A stretch of DNA of 64,000 nucleotides from Streptomyces sp. 846.5 (GTDB lineage Bacteria; Actinomycetota; Actinomycetes; Streptomycetales; Streptomycetaceae): assembly GCF_004365705.1 (NCBI RefSeq), contig NZ_SOBN01000002.1:1240001-1304000 (forward strand), written 5' to 3'. This document shows positions 20,186 through 28,616 of this stretch, in pieces. The first letter of the stretch is position 1. The number at the start of each line of letters is the position of its first letter. The notes beneath the pieces are model-generated. The model worked only from the letters and a program-made list of their open reading frames with translations, made no database searches and was not told the DNA's origin. The position numbers and the translations under genes were made by a program.

Positions 20186-20992
20186 TCAGTCAGCGGCGTA
20201 CTCCGCGTGGACCAGCTCCAGAAGTTCGCTGACCGAGGTCTCCTTGGACGGCCGGTCCAGGGTGATCTCGCCGTGCTGGAGCAGGTTCACCCGGTCGCAG
20301 ATGTCGACGATCTGGGCGTAGTTGTGGGCGATCAGGATGATGGCGATGTCCCGCCGCTCTTTCAGCCGTCTAAGCAGCCGCAGGATCTGCCCGCCCTCCT
20401 TGGCGCCCATCGCGGCCAGCGGCTCGTCGAGCAGCAGCAGCCGGGTGGAGTCGGCGTAGACCGAGCGGGCCACCGCGATGGCCTGGCGCTGGCCGCCCGA
20501 CAACTGGCCGACCTCGGTGTCGACCGAGGGGATCCGGATGCCGATCGAGTCCAGCGCCTCGCGCGCTCGGCGCCGCATCTCGGAGCGCCGCAGGAAAGGA
20601 AGCGGACCGTGTGTCAGTTCCCGGTTGAGGAAGAGGTTGAGGTAGACCGGCAGGTCGTTGATCATGGCCAGGTCCTGGAAGACGGTGTCGATCCCCAGCG
20701 ACCTGGCGTGGACCACGGACCGCAGCGCGGTCTCCTCCCCGTCGAACAGCAGGCGTCCCTGGTCCGGGCGGTGGAAGCCGGTCAGCGTCTTGATCAGCGT
20801 CGACTTGCCCGCGCCGTTGTCGCCGATGAGTCCGAGGATCTCGCCCCGGCGGACGTACAGGTTGATGTCCTTGAGCGCCTCGACCGCGCCGAATCGCTTG
20901 CTGATGTGCTCGGCCCGGATCACCTCCGGGGTCACCGCGGACTCCCGGGCCCGGGCCTGTGGGACCGCGCCGGCCTCCTCGTGCGCCGTCAT
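20186..20992 (-). CDS. Sugar ABC transporter ATP-binding protein (single-domain, FrcA-like)
   Basis: The 268-residue ATPase has Walker A GDNGAGKST (57-65), signature LSGGQRQAIAVARS, Walker B LLLLDEPLAAMG and switch His in ILIAHNYAQ. Unlike RbsA/XylG, which carry two ATPase domains in about 500 residues, this one has a single domain, as in FrcA-type fructose transporters. It overlaps the permease gene by four bases (ATGA). Confidence 0.9.
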   Translation of the reverse strand: MTAHEEAGAVPQARARESAVTPEVIRAEHISKRFGAVEALKDINLYVRRGEILGLIGDNGAGKSTLIKTLTGFHRPDQGRLLFDGEETALRSVVHARSLGIDTVFQDLAMINDLPVYLNLFLNRELTHGPLPFLRRSEMRRRAREALDSIGIRIPSVDTEVGQLSGGQRQAIAVARSVYADSTRLLLLDEPLAAMGAKEGGQILRLLRRLKERRDIAIILIAHNYAQIVDICDRVNLLQHGEITLDRPSKETSVSELLELVHAEYAAD

Positions 20993-22002
20993 CGGCTGGC
21001 CTTCTTTCGCAGCATCCCCAGATAGACGTTCAGCAGCATGGCGGCGATGATCGCTATGCCCAGGACCACGTCGAAGGCGTTGGCGTTCACCCCGGTGAGA
21101 TTGAACCCGTCGTAGACGATGCCCAGCAGCAGCGCCCCGAGCAGCGCGCCGAGGATCGTTCCGGATCCGCCCATGAGCGCGGTTCCGCCGATCACCGCCG
21201 AGGCTACGGCCAGGAACATGGTCTCGTTGCCGCCGTTGGTCGGGTCGAAGGAGCCGACCCGGATTCCGTCCAGGATGCCGCCGAACCCGGCCAGAGCGCT
21301 GCACAGGGAAAAGTTGACGATCTTGATGCGATTGATCCTGATGCCGGCCTCGGCCGCGCCGATCGGGTTGCTGCCCACGGCCTGGGTGTTCACCCCGAAC
21401 TTCGTGGTGGAGAGCAGCGTCTGCATCACCGCGACGATCACCAGTGCCCAGATCAGCTCCGACCAGTGCGCCTGGCCGAACGCGCGGGCCACCCAGCCGG
21501 ACTTGGGTGCCGCCTCCGGCTGGGCGTTGGACGCGATCAGGGACATGCCTTCGAGGAAGAAGGCCATGCCGAGGGTGACGATGAAGGAGGCCACGTTGAA
21601 GAGTGTGTGGATCAGTCCGTTGACCACCCCGACCAGGCCGCTGACGGCCACCGCGCAGACCAGCGCCAGCAGCAGCGGCATCCCGTCGCCGCTGAACGAC
21701 GTCAACAGGAAGGGCGCGAGGGTGAAGACGAACCCGGCCGACAGGTCGATCTGACCGCAGATCAGCAGCATCACCTCGCCCGCGCCGATGATGATCCACG
21801 GCGCGACGTACTGGGCGATGGTGTGGTAGTTCTCAGTGGTGGTGAATCCGGACCCGGTGACGGCGAAGTAGATCGCGGCGGCGACGCAGACCACGAAGAT
21901 GCTCAGCTCCCGGCGCCGGATCAGGCCGCGGCCGACGGCGACCGCGATCCTCCGCCCGTCCAGCCTCGGCCCGTCCGTTCTCCCTTCCATGCGCTCCCTC
22001 AC
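20989..22002 (-). CDS. Sugar ABC transporter permease (RbsC/FrcC family)
   Basis: The 337-residue permease has 8-10 hydrophobic segments and family motifs GQIDLSAG, GLVGVVNGLIHTLFNVASFIVTLGM, AVGSNPIGAAEAGIRINRIK and ASAVIGGTALMGGSGT (BPD_transp_2). The GTG at 22002 overlaps the stop of the binding-protein gene (GTGA), implying coupling; an ATG four codons later (21990) is an alternative. Transport substrate is probably a monosaccharide. Confidence 0.92.
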   Translation of the reverse strand: MRERMEGRTDGPRLDGRRIAVAVGRGLIRRRELSIFVVCVAAAIYFAVTGSGFTTTENYHTIAQYVAPWIIIGAGEVMLLICGQIDLSAGFVFTLAPFLLTSFSGDGMPLLLALVCAVAVSGLVGVVNGLIHTLFNVASFIVTLGMAFFLEGMSLIASNAQPEAAPKSGWVARAFGQAHWSELIWALVIVAVMQTLLSTTKFGVNTQAVGSNPIGAAEAGIRINRIKIVNFSLCSALAGFGGILDGIRVGSFDPTNGGNETMFLAVASAVIGGTALMGGSGTILGALLGALLLGIVYDGFNLTGVNANAFDVVLGIAIIAAMLLNVYLGMLRKKASR

Positions 22003-23129
22003 AGCGTGACGGACGTGGCCGGCGGCAGCGCGATGGAGGCGGGCATGGTGATCACGCTCTTGTTGGAGCCGCCCTCGAAGCGACTGTTGGCGCTCGCGTA
22101 GAGCCCCGCGTTCGCCTTGGTGACGAAGGTCAGGCCGGTGTCGGTGCTGGGCGGCACGACCAGCGTGCCGGAGAGGCGGTAGAGGTAGAGGTAGACCACC
22201 GGCAGGAAGCCCTGCAGGTAGGCGGACTGGTCGATGGTGAAGTCCAGAGCGCCGGACTTGACCCCGTTGATGGTGTCGGTGAGGGTGTCGAAGCCGCCGC
22301 CGTGGACCTTCCCGGTCAGCCCCCGCTGCGTGATCAGCTGGGCGATCGCCGCGGTGCTACCAGCGTCCACCGCGTACAGGCCCTTGGCGCCGCTGTGTCC
22401 CGAGTAGGCGGCCGTCATCGCGTTGAGCTCGCCGGCCTGGGCGGCCCCGGTGTTGATCGAGGTCACCTTCACCGACGGCGCGGCGGCCTTGAGCGCCGCG
22501 CTGAGCCCGTCCAGCCGCGGCTGGACGTTGTTGCCGCCCGGCTGGGAGATCCCGACCAGGATCTCGCCCGAGGTGATGTCCTGCGCGATCCGCCGACCCA
22601 TGTCGAATCCGGACTGGTAGAGGTCCTGCCCGACGTAGGTGAGCGGGAAGTTGCCGGGCGCGGTCGCGTTGTAGGCGATCACCGGAATGCCCTTGGCCAG
22701 CGCGTTCTTGGTGGGTGTGACGAACGCCGAGTTGTCGGTCAGCGGGATCGCGATGCCGTCGGCGCCGCTGGACACGGCCGTCTCCATCGCGCTGACCATC
22801 TGCGACACATCGCCGGTCTCCGACCCGGTCCACTGCGGGGTGGGCAGGCCCAGCACCGACGCCGCGTCGGCCAGACCGTAACGGGTCGGGGTGAAGAAGG
22901 AGTTGGTGGTGACATGGTTGACGAAGACGAACTTCCACTTGGGGGTCGAGGGGAAGTTCCCGACGCCGCCGCTGCCCGCCCCGTTTCCGGACGAGCCCTT
23001 GCTACTGCTGGAGCAGCTCGCCAACAGCGCGGAGGCGGCGAGCACTCCCCCCGCCGTTCCGGTCAGCCGCAGCGCCCTGCGCCGGGACAGCCCGTCCTCG
23101 ACCTCGTTCGTGTCGTACGCGTCACTCAT
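21999..23129 (-). CDS. Sugar ABC transporter substrate-binding protein, Tat-type lipoprotein
   Basis: The 376-residue binding protein (Peripla_BP_4 type) starts at the ATG at 23129. The N-terminus carries a twin-arginine-like motif LSRRRALRLTG followed by a hydrophobic stretch and lipobox LLASC, so it is probably exported folded by Tat and then lipidated. Family segments are SGADGIAIPLTDNSAFV, GIPVIAYNATAP, YVGQDLYQSGFDMGRRIAQ and KGLYAVDAGSTAAIAQ. It leads the three-gene operon. A TGTGAGCGTTAACA element 47 bases upstream may be a LacI-type operator. Confidence 0.92.
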   Translation of the reverse strand: MSDAYDTNEVEDGLSRRRALRLTGTAGGVLAASALLASCSSSSKGSSGNGAGSGGVGNFPSTPKWKFVFVNHVTTNSFFTPTRYGLADAASVLGLPTPQWTGSETGDVSQMVSAMETAVSSGADGIAIPLTDNSAFVTPTKNALAKGIPVIAYNATAPGNFPLTYVGQDLYQSGFDMGRRIAQDITSGEILVGISQPGGNNVQPRLDGLSAALKAAAPSVKVTSINTGAAQAGELNAMTAAYSGHSGAKGLYAVDAGSTAAIAQLITQRGLTGKVHGGGFDTLTDTINGVKSGALDFTIDQSAYLQGFLPVVYLYLYRLSGTLVVPPSTDTGLTFVTKANAGLYASANSRFEGGSNKSVITMPASIALPPATSVTL

Positions 23130-23175
23130 GATGTCGCCCCGCATCCCTTGGATCTCGACCTGATGCACCCTCATC

Positions 23176-23189
23176 TGTGAGCGTTAACA
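23176..23189. promoter_or_regulatory. LacI-type operator candidate upstream of the sugar ABC operon
   Basis: TGTGAGCGTTAACA is an imperfect palindrome centred on CG, the usual layout of LacI/GalR-family operators, and lies in the leader of the binding-protein gene. A copy matching at 13 of 14 bases occurs at 46576-46589. Confidence 0.45.
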
Positions 23190-23205
23190 AAGACATTGGT
23201 ATGCT

Positions 23206-23224
23206 GGGCAGAGGAGATCTGCCC
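23206..23224. terminator. Hairpin between the cvn operon and the sugar ABC operon
   Basis: GGGCAGA and TCTGCCC form a perfect 7-bp stem with a 5-base loop. It lies 50 bases past the stop of the CvnD-like gene and upstream of the next leftward operon, so it may terminate cvn transcription. No U-tract follows, as is usual in actinomycetes. Confidence 0.45.
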
Positions 23225-23274
23225 GGCTCGGTATGCGCTCGATGCTCCGCCTGCCCTGACGCTCCGTCAAGGGA

Positions 23275-23877
23275 TCAGGGCGCAGCAACCGCCCCCTGTT
23301 CCGCCATCAGATGCTCGACCAGCGCCAGCAGCAGGTCCCGGCTGACGTCGCGCCGGCGGAGGTCGCCCATCAGGATGGGCACCCGCGGGTCGAGGTCGAG
23401 CGCGTCCCGGATCTCCGGGATGGTGCGGTCCTGGCGGCCGTCGAAGCAGTTGACGCCGACGACGAACGGGATTCCGCGGTTCTCGAAGAAGTCGATGGAG
23501 CCGAAACTGCTCTCCAGCCGCCGGGTGTCGGCGAGCACGACCGCGCCGAGGGCGCCGTGCACCAGGTCGTTCCACATGAACCAGAAGCGCTCCTGGCCCG
23601 GGGTGCCGAAGAGGTACACCACCAGCTGCGGGCTGACCGTGATCCGGCCGAAGTCCAGCGCCACCGTCGTGGTGGTCTTCTGCTCCACCCCGCCGATGTC
23701 GTCCACCCCGACGCCGGCGACGGTCAGGTGCTCCTCGGTGCGCAGCGGAGCCACCTCGCTCACCGCCCCGACCATGGTGGTCTTGCCCACGCCGAAACCG
23801 CCGGCGATCAGGATCTTCACCGCAGCGGGTGCGCTCGCTGCGGAGGAGACCCGGTTGTCAGAGTCTGAGTAGGCCAT
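23275..23877 (-). CDS. cvnD: Conservon GTPase (CvnD-like)
   Basis: This 200-residue small G-protein-like ATP/GTP-binding protein has a P-loop GGFGVGKTT (26-34), the G3-like motif GTPGQERF (about 91-98) and VGVNCFDG replacing the canonical NKxD. CvnD proteins form a membrane-associated complex with CvnA, CvnB and CvnC, resembling a eukaryotic G-protein-coupled system. The first 20 bases overlap the end of the DUF742 gene. Confidence 0.93.
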   Translation of the reverse strand: MAYSDSDNRVSSAASAPAAVKILIAGGFGVGKTTMVGAVSEVAPLRTEEHLTVAGVGVDDIGGVEQKTTTTVALDFGRITVSPQLVVYLFGTPGQERFWFMWNDLVHGALGAVVLADTRRLESSFGSIDFFENRGIPFVVGVNCFDGRQDRTIPEIRDALDLDPRVPILMGDLRRRDVSRDLLLALVEHLMAEQGAVAAP

Positions 23878-24247
23878 CTCTCACCGCCTGAAGAAGGTTC
23901 ATGTCAGGACCTGCGCCCACGGCGATCGCCAGCGGCGGCCGGGCGGTCACTCCGCCGAGCTCGATCAGGTCGGCAATGAGGATCTTGGTGATCGCCACCG
24001 GCAGGTTCAGCCCGGCGGCCACCTCGGCGAGCGCCACCGGCCTGCTGCACTGCTGGAGGATCAGCCGATGCTCGGGTTGCAGCCCGCGGGTGACCGGCTG
24101 CTCGGCCGGCCAGGGCACGGTGGCGATCACCGTGATCAGCGTGAGGTCGTCCCGCGCCGAGGTGGTGCGCCCATGGGTGATCGTGTAGGGGCGGACCAGG
24201 GTCTGCTCCGGGTCCTGGTCGTCGGATTCCTCCGTCCAGTGATTCAC
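23858..24247 (-). CDS. cvnC: Conservon DUF742 protein (CvnC-like)
   Basis: The 129-residue DUF742 protein has the family core LVRPYTITHGRT, LEPEHRLIL-like LQPEHRLILQQC, and LPVAITKILIADLIELG, with C-terminal LQAVRDGLLRL. It starts at a GTG (24247) overlapping the roadblock gene by four bases. CvnC contacts CvnB and CvnD. Confidence 0.92.
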   Translation of the reverse strand: MNHWTEESDDQDPEQTLVRPYTITHGRTTSARDDLTLITVIATVPWPAEQPVTRGLQPEHRLILQQCSRPVALAEVAAGLNLPVAITKILIADLIELGGVTARPPLAIAVGAGPDMNLLQAVRDGLLRL

Positions 24248-24678
24248 CCACGTCCACCGCCCTCCGCATTCACGCCGACGACGCGCACCTCGGTGCCCAG
24301 TCGCTGCCCGACCTGTAGCACCAGGGTGTGCATGGCCACGGCCATCACTTCGGCGTCCACCTCCTGGCCGGCCACCACCGCCAGGTGGGTGCCCCGGCCG
24401 GCCGAGCTGATGAAGAGCCAGAGGTCGGCGAGCTCGACGATGACCTGCTGGACCGGCCCCCCGCCGAACACTTCGCCGACCCCGCGGGCCAGGCTCTGCT
24501 GGCCGGTGGCGATGGCGGCCAGGCGCTCGGCGTCGGCGCGGGCGACGCTCGCGGACTGGCTGACGACCAGTCCGTCGTCGGACAGCACGATGGCGTTCCT
24601 GGTACCCGGGACCTGGTCGACCAGCCGGTCGAGCAGCCAGTCCAGATCCTCGTTGGTGGCCGTGGTGCGCTGTGTCAT
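24244..24678 (-). CDS. cvnB: Roadblock/LC7 domain protein (CvnB-like)
   Basis: The 144-residue protein is a Roadblock/LC7 domain (DLDWLLDRLVDQVPGTRNAIVLSDDGLVVS-type start, then RADAERLAAIATGQQSLARGV). In conservons it acts as a GTPase-interacting scaffold, like bacterial MglB. It overlaps both neighbours by four bases. Confidence 0.93.
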   Translation of the reverse strand: MTQRTTATNEDLDWLLDRLVDQVPGTRNAIVLSDDGLVVSQSASVARADAERLAAIATGQQSLARGVGEVFGGGPVQQVIVELADLWLFISSAGRGTHLAVVAGQEVDAEVMAVAMHTLVLQVGQRLGTEVRVVGVNAEGGGRG

Positions 24679-27167
24679 CTTCCGTCTTCCTTCCGGGTGC
24701 GGTCGTGACCCGGTGAGGGGTGGTGGTTGGAGTGGTGGTCGGGGTCGTTGGAGAGCCGGGCCAGCCGGGACTGGCGCTGGAAGGCGCCGACGGCGGCCCC
24801 GGACCGGCGCGGTTCGCCGCCCCTGCGGGGCAGCGGCTGCGCGGGTGAGGCGGCGTAGGGTCCCTCGTCGTACCGCGGCGGGGCCTCCTGGAGTCCGGCG
24901 GCCAGGCTGGCCTGGCGTACCCGCTTGGGCAGCGGCTCCAGCCGCTGCGGCGGCGCGGGCACCGCGGCCGCCGGCTCGATCCAGGGGCCGATCAGCGGAC
25001 GCGCGTACACCTCCTGCTGCCCCGCGGGGTAGGCGTGCGGACCGGCGGGTTCGCCGTAGCCCCCGGAGCCGCCGGCGCCGGGGCCGGGGCCGGGGCCGCC
25101 GTACGGGTCGTCCAGGTAGTCGGAACCGTGGTCCTCGGAGCCCGGAGGCTGGGATGCCGGAGTCTCGATCACCGAGAGCTGGGGCGGGGGCGGTACATAG
25201 CCGTTCGGCATCTCCTGGGGAGGCTCCTTGGCGATCAGCTCCGGCGGGATGAGCACCACCACCCGGGTGCCGCCGAAGGAGGAGGGCCGCAGCTCCACCT
25301 TGAGGCCCAGGTTGGCCGCGAGCCGGGCGACGACGTACAGGCCGAGGCGGGCGTCGTCGGCCCGGGACATCACGTCCATCCGGGGCGGGGCCAGCATCAG
25401 CTGGTTGGCCTCAGCGTACTGCTCGGGGTCCATGCCCATGCCGCGGTCCTCGATCTCGATCGCGAGACCGCGGCCGACCCGCGCGGCGGACACCTCCACC
25501 GGGGAGGGCGGCTTGGAGAAGGTGACCGCGTTCTCCATGAGCTCGGCGAGCACGTGCACCATCGGGCCGACGGCGCGCTCGGACAGCAGGGTCTGGCCCT
25601 CGGTCTCGATGCGGATCCGGCGGTAGTCCTGCACCTCGCCCTGCGCGGAACGCAGGACGTCGAGCAGCAGGACCGGCTTGCGCCAACGCCGTTGCGGCTG
25701 TCCCCCGCCCAGGATCACCAGGTTCTCCTCGTAACGCCGTAGCCGGGCGGCCAGGTGGTCGAGGTCGAAGAGGCCTTCCAGGACCTCGGCGTCCTCGTGC
25801 CGCCGCTCCATCTCGCCGAGTCGCTTCATCTGCATGCCGATCAGCAACTGGGTGCGCCGGGCGATGCGTTGCAGCAGCCGCTCGAAGCCGCGGTACTGCT
25901 CGGCCTGCCGCACCGCCGTCTCCAGGGAGGTGGTCCTGGCCTGGTTGAGGGCCTGGCCGAGGGTGCCGAGTTCGTCGCTGCCGTGGTCGATCTCGGGCAG
26001 CTCGGCGTCCAGGTCGACCGTCTCGCCGCGGCCCAGCCGGTCCACCAGGTCCGGCAGCCGGGTCTGCATGTCGCCGGCGGCGTCGCGGAGCGCGAAGATC
26101 CGGCGGCGCAGCACCCAGGTCAGCCGGATCGAGATCAGCATCACCAGGAGCACGGCGCCGCCGCCCACGGCGCTGTTGGTGATCAGCGTCGACAGCAGTC
26201 CGTCGAGCCGGTTGGCGGAGATGCTGATGTTGAAGCTGCCGTACTCAGCGGCGAGCCCGTTCAGCGGGGCTGCGACTCCGCCGAAGGCCTGCTGCCACTC
26301 CTTGCCGACCTGCGCGGGGACATTGGACCGGCCGCTGCCGTCGGCCGGGGCGGTCAGCACCGCGGTCTCCACCGCGGTCTTCTGCCTCCAGGCCGACCCG
26401 GACAGTACGGCCTGGTACTTCGCGGCGAAATCGGCCGGCAGCAGCGGGATGACCTGGTTGTTGTACAGGTCCTGCTGGGCGCCGACCAGTTGGGCGATCT
26501 GGATGCGCTGGCTGCTGGAGAAGTGGCCGCTCACCGTCCCCGCGGTGAAGATCGCGTTCTCCCGCGAGATCATCTCCAGGCCCCACTCGGACGGCATGAC
26601 GGGTCGCCCGAAGGTGGCGAGGTCGGCGATGTTCACATCGAAGTAGGTGTTGAACAGCCCGAGTTCGTTGGCGATGACTGCGCTGTAGTTGTCGAAGGTC
26701 TGCTGCTGGCCTGCGGTCCCCCGGTCCACCGCGCTCCGGTATCCGGCCAGTTGGTTCACCCCCGGGCTGGCCGACATGAAGCTGGTGACCATGCTGCTCG
26801 GGTTGGAGGCGGCCACGGCCTGCACGCTCGCCACGGCCGTGTCGGTGGCCTGCCGCTGGATCGCGAGCTGCTTCCGGTAGGCGTTCGGGTCTGCGATCGT
26901 CGCGGCGCTCAACTGCCGCTCCGCCTGCAGGTTGTAGAAGACCGCGTAGATCGGTGCGGCGCCGGCCTTGCCGACCGTGTTGCGGTCGTTGGCGCTGTGC
27001 CAGTTGTTGTAGAGCTCCACCGAGTTCATCGCCCAGAGGACGATGACCGCGATGGTGGGCACCAGGGCCAGGATCAGCAGGACGGTCCGCAGCGAGAGCT
27101 GCCGGGCCGAGCCGCGCCGCGGGGCCGTGGCCGGTGGTGCTTCGTTGCTGGTTCCCGCCCCGTCCAT
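24675..27167 (-). CDS. cvnA: Conservon sensor-kinase-like protein with NIT domain (CvnA-like)
   Basis: The 830-residue membrane protein has one helix near residues 25-45, an extracytoplasmic nitrate/nitrite-sensing NIT domain (about 60-300; LYNNWHSANDRNTVGKAG, LQAERQLSAATIAD), a second helix near 325, a HAMP-like linker, and a HATPase domain (about 470-610; N-box HVLAELMENAVTFS, G-box IEDRGMGMD, GLYVVARLAANLGLKVEL). The proline-rich tail of about 200 residues ends in a basic segment. The ATG at 27167 has GAGGA upstream. As in other conservons, a conventional phosphorylatable His box is not obvious. First gene of the cvnABCD operon. Confidence 0.92.
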   Translation of the reverse strand: MDGAGTSNEAPPATAPRRGSARQLSLRTVLLILALVPTIAVIVLWAMNSVELYNNWHSANDRNTVGKAGAAPIYAVFYNLQAERQLSAATIADPNAYRKQLAIQRQATDTAVASVQAVAASNPSSMVTSFMSASPGVNQLAGYRSAVDRGTAGQQQTFDNYSAVIANELGLFNTYFDVNIADLATFGRPVMPSEWGLEMISRENAIFTAGTVSGHFSSSQRIQIAQLVGAQQDLYNNQVIPLLPADFAAKYQAVLSGSAWRQKTAVETAVLTAPADGSGRSNVPAQVGKEWQQAFGGVAAPLNGLAAEYGSFNISISANRLDGLLSTLITNSAVGGGAVLLVMLISIRLTWVLRRRIFALRDAAGDMQTRLPDLVDRLGRGETVDLDAELPEIDHGSDELGTLGQALNQARTTSLETAVRQAEQYRGFERLLQRIARRTQLLIGMQMKRLGEMERRHEDAEVLEGLFDLDHLAARLRRYEENLVILGGGQPQRRWRKPVLLLDVLRSAQGEVQDYRRIRIETEGQTLLSERAVGPMVHVLAELMENAVTFSKPPSPVEVSAARVGRGLAIEIEDRGMGMDPEQYAEANQLMLAPPRMDVMSRADDARLGLYVVARLAANLGLKVELRPSSFGGTRVVVLIPPELIAKEPPQEMPNGYVPPPPQLSVIETPASQPPGSEDHGSDYLDDPYGGPGPGPGAGGSGGYGEPAGPHAYPAGQQEVYARPLIGPWIEPAAAVPAPPQRLEPLPKRVRQASLAAGLQEAPPRYDEGPYAASPAQPLPRRGGEPRRSGAAVGAFQRQSRLARLSNDPDHHSNHHPSPGHDRTRKEDGR

Positions 27168-27620
27168 CGATTCCTCTTCGGCCTGTCGTGTCGCCGCTCT
27201 TGCATGGAGTGCCACAGAAGTCCCCGGCATGTCAGCAATGGCGGACTACTCCGAATGGGGTCCGCGCCATGTCAGCGGAGCCTACTAGTAGATCAACCCT
27301 TTTCAATACGGTTTGTTATCCGATCGGCATCTATCAATCCGGAGCACAGCCTTTGCCACGTGGGTTGACGGTCGATCCTCGCCTGTGGAAGCATCATGCT
27401 CGCCTGAGAGAATGTGATTCTTGATATAGAGAGTGGGCTACTTCCCACATATCAGGGCATACCGGCTCCACCAGCAGCCGGTGATCATGCCCTCGGTGGG
27501 AGGTTCCCTGCCGCAAAGTGTAAGTCGCGCATGGCTTTGAAGATCATCTGGATACCCGGACTCTCCAGGACCGAGACTGCTCTTACCACGTGCGACGCCG
27601 AGAAGGGACAGGCTCTCCGA
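27168..27620 (+). promoter_or_regulatory. Intergenic region with a structured leader before the AcuI/YhdH-like gene
   Basis: These 453 bases separate the divergent cvnA and oxidoreductase genes and are markedly AT-richer than their surroundings around 27290-27350. TTGACG at 27365 could be a -35 box. Downstream are two consecutive hairpins: GTGGG/CCCAC (27433-27448), and a longer one at 27454-27493 in which AGGGCAT pairs with ATGCCCT and ACCGGCT pairs with AGCCGGT, with a 4-base bulge. Whether this is a regulatory RNA is unknown; no known riboswitch class was recognised. Confidence 0.4.
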
Positions 27621-28604
27621 ATGTTTTCGGCAATTCTGATCGAGAAGGGCGAGGCGGGGCAGTCGGCCGCGCTCGCGAACCTGACCGAGGCCGAGCTGCC
27701 CGACGGCGACGTCAGCATCGACGTCGAGTATTCGACGCTCAATTACAAGGACGGGCTCGCCATCACCGGCGCCTCCCCCGTGGTACGCCGGTTCCCGATG
27801 GTGCCCGGCATCGACCTGGCCGGCGTGGTCACCGCGAGCACCCACGCGGACTGGAGGCAGGGCGACCGCGTCGTGCTCAACGGCTGGGGCGTCGGGGAGA
27901 CCCACTGGGGCGGCCTGGCCCAGCGCGCCCGCCTGAACGGGGACTGGCTGGTGCCGCTGCCGTCCAACTTCACCACCCGGCAGGCGATGGCGATCGGCAC
28001 CGCCGGCTACACCGCGAGCCTGTGCGTGGACGCCCTGCTGAACCACGGAGTCCGTCCCGACCAGGGCGAGATCCTGGTGACCGGGGCGACCGGCGGCGTC
28101 GGCAGCGTCGCGGTCGCCCTGCTGGCGGCGGCCGGCTTCACGGTGGCCGCCGCGACCGGCAACGCATCGGAGGCCGAGTACCTCCAGCAGCTCGGCGCCT
28201 CGACGGTACTGGACCGCGCCGAACTCGCCGCCGCCGGAAAGCCGTTGCAGAAGGAGCGCTGGGCCGGCGTCGTCGACGCCGTCGGCAGCCACACGCTGGC
28301 GAACGCCTGCGCCCAGACCCGCTACGGCGGCGCGGTCGCCGCCTGCGGCCTGGCCCAGGGCATGGACTTCCCGGCGTCGGTCGCCCCGTTCATCCTGCGC
28401 GGCGTGTCCCTGCTCGGCATCGACAGCGTGATGGCGCCGGCCGAGCCGCGCCGGGCCGCCTGGACCCGGCTGTCGCGCGATCTGGACGTTGTCGCACTGG
28501 AGGTGATCGCCACGGAGGTCGCCCTTGGCGAGGCCGTCGCGGCGGCGGGCCAACTCATGGACGGCAAGGTACGGGGCCGCATCGTCGTCGACGTCAACCG
28601 TTAG
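27621..28604 (+). CDS. YhdH/AcuI-family NADPH-dependent oxidoreductase (acrylyl-CoA reductase-like)
   Basis: The 327-residue MDR-family enzyme starts at the ATG at 27621. The N-terminus has [11 protein letters not shown] and PGIDLAGVV, both typical of YhdH/Acu[20 protein letters not shown] is the NADP-binding loop; and there are no structural zinc cysteines. AcuI reduces acrylyl-CoA to propionyl-CoA. The genes after it (dehydratase-like, acyl-CoA ligase, esterase) support an acyl-CoA substrate, but the exact one is not known. It is the first gene of a rightward operon. Confidence 0.88.
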   Translation: MFSAILIEKGEAGQSAALANLTEAELPDGDVSIDVEYSTLNYKDGLAITGASPVVRRFPMVPGIDLAGVVTASTHADWRQGDRVVLNGWGVGETHWGGLAQRARLNGDWLVPLPSNFTTRQAMAIGTAGYTASLCVDALLNHGVRPDQGEILVTGATGGVGSVAVALLAAAGFTVAAATGNASEAEYLQQLGASTVLDRAELAAAGKPLQKERWAGVVDAVGSHTLANACAQTRYGGAVAACGLAQGMDFPASVAPFILRGVSLLGIDSVMAPAEPRRAAWTRLSRDLDVVALEVIATEVALGEAVAAAGQLMDGKVRGRIVVDVNR

Positions 28605-28616
28605 TCAGGAGCACCT

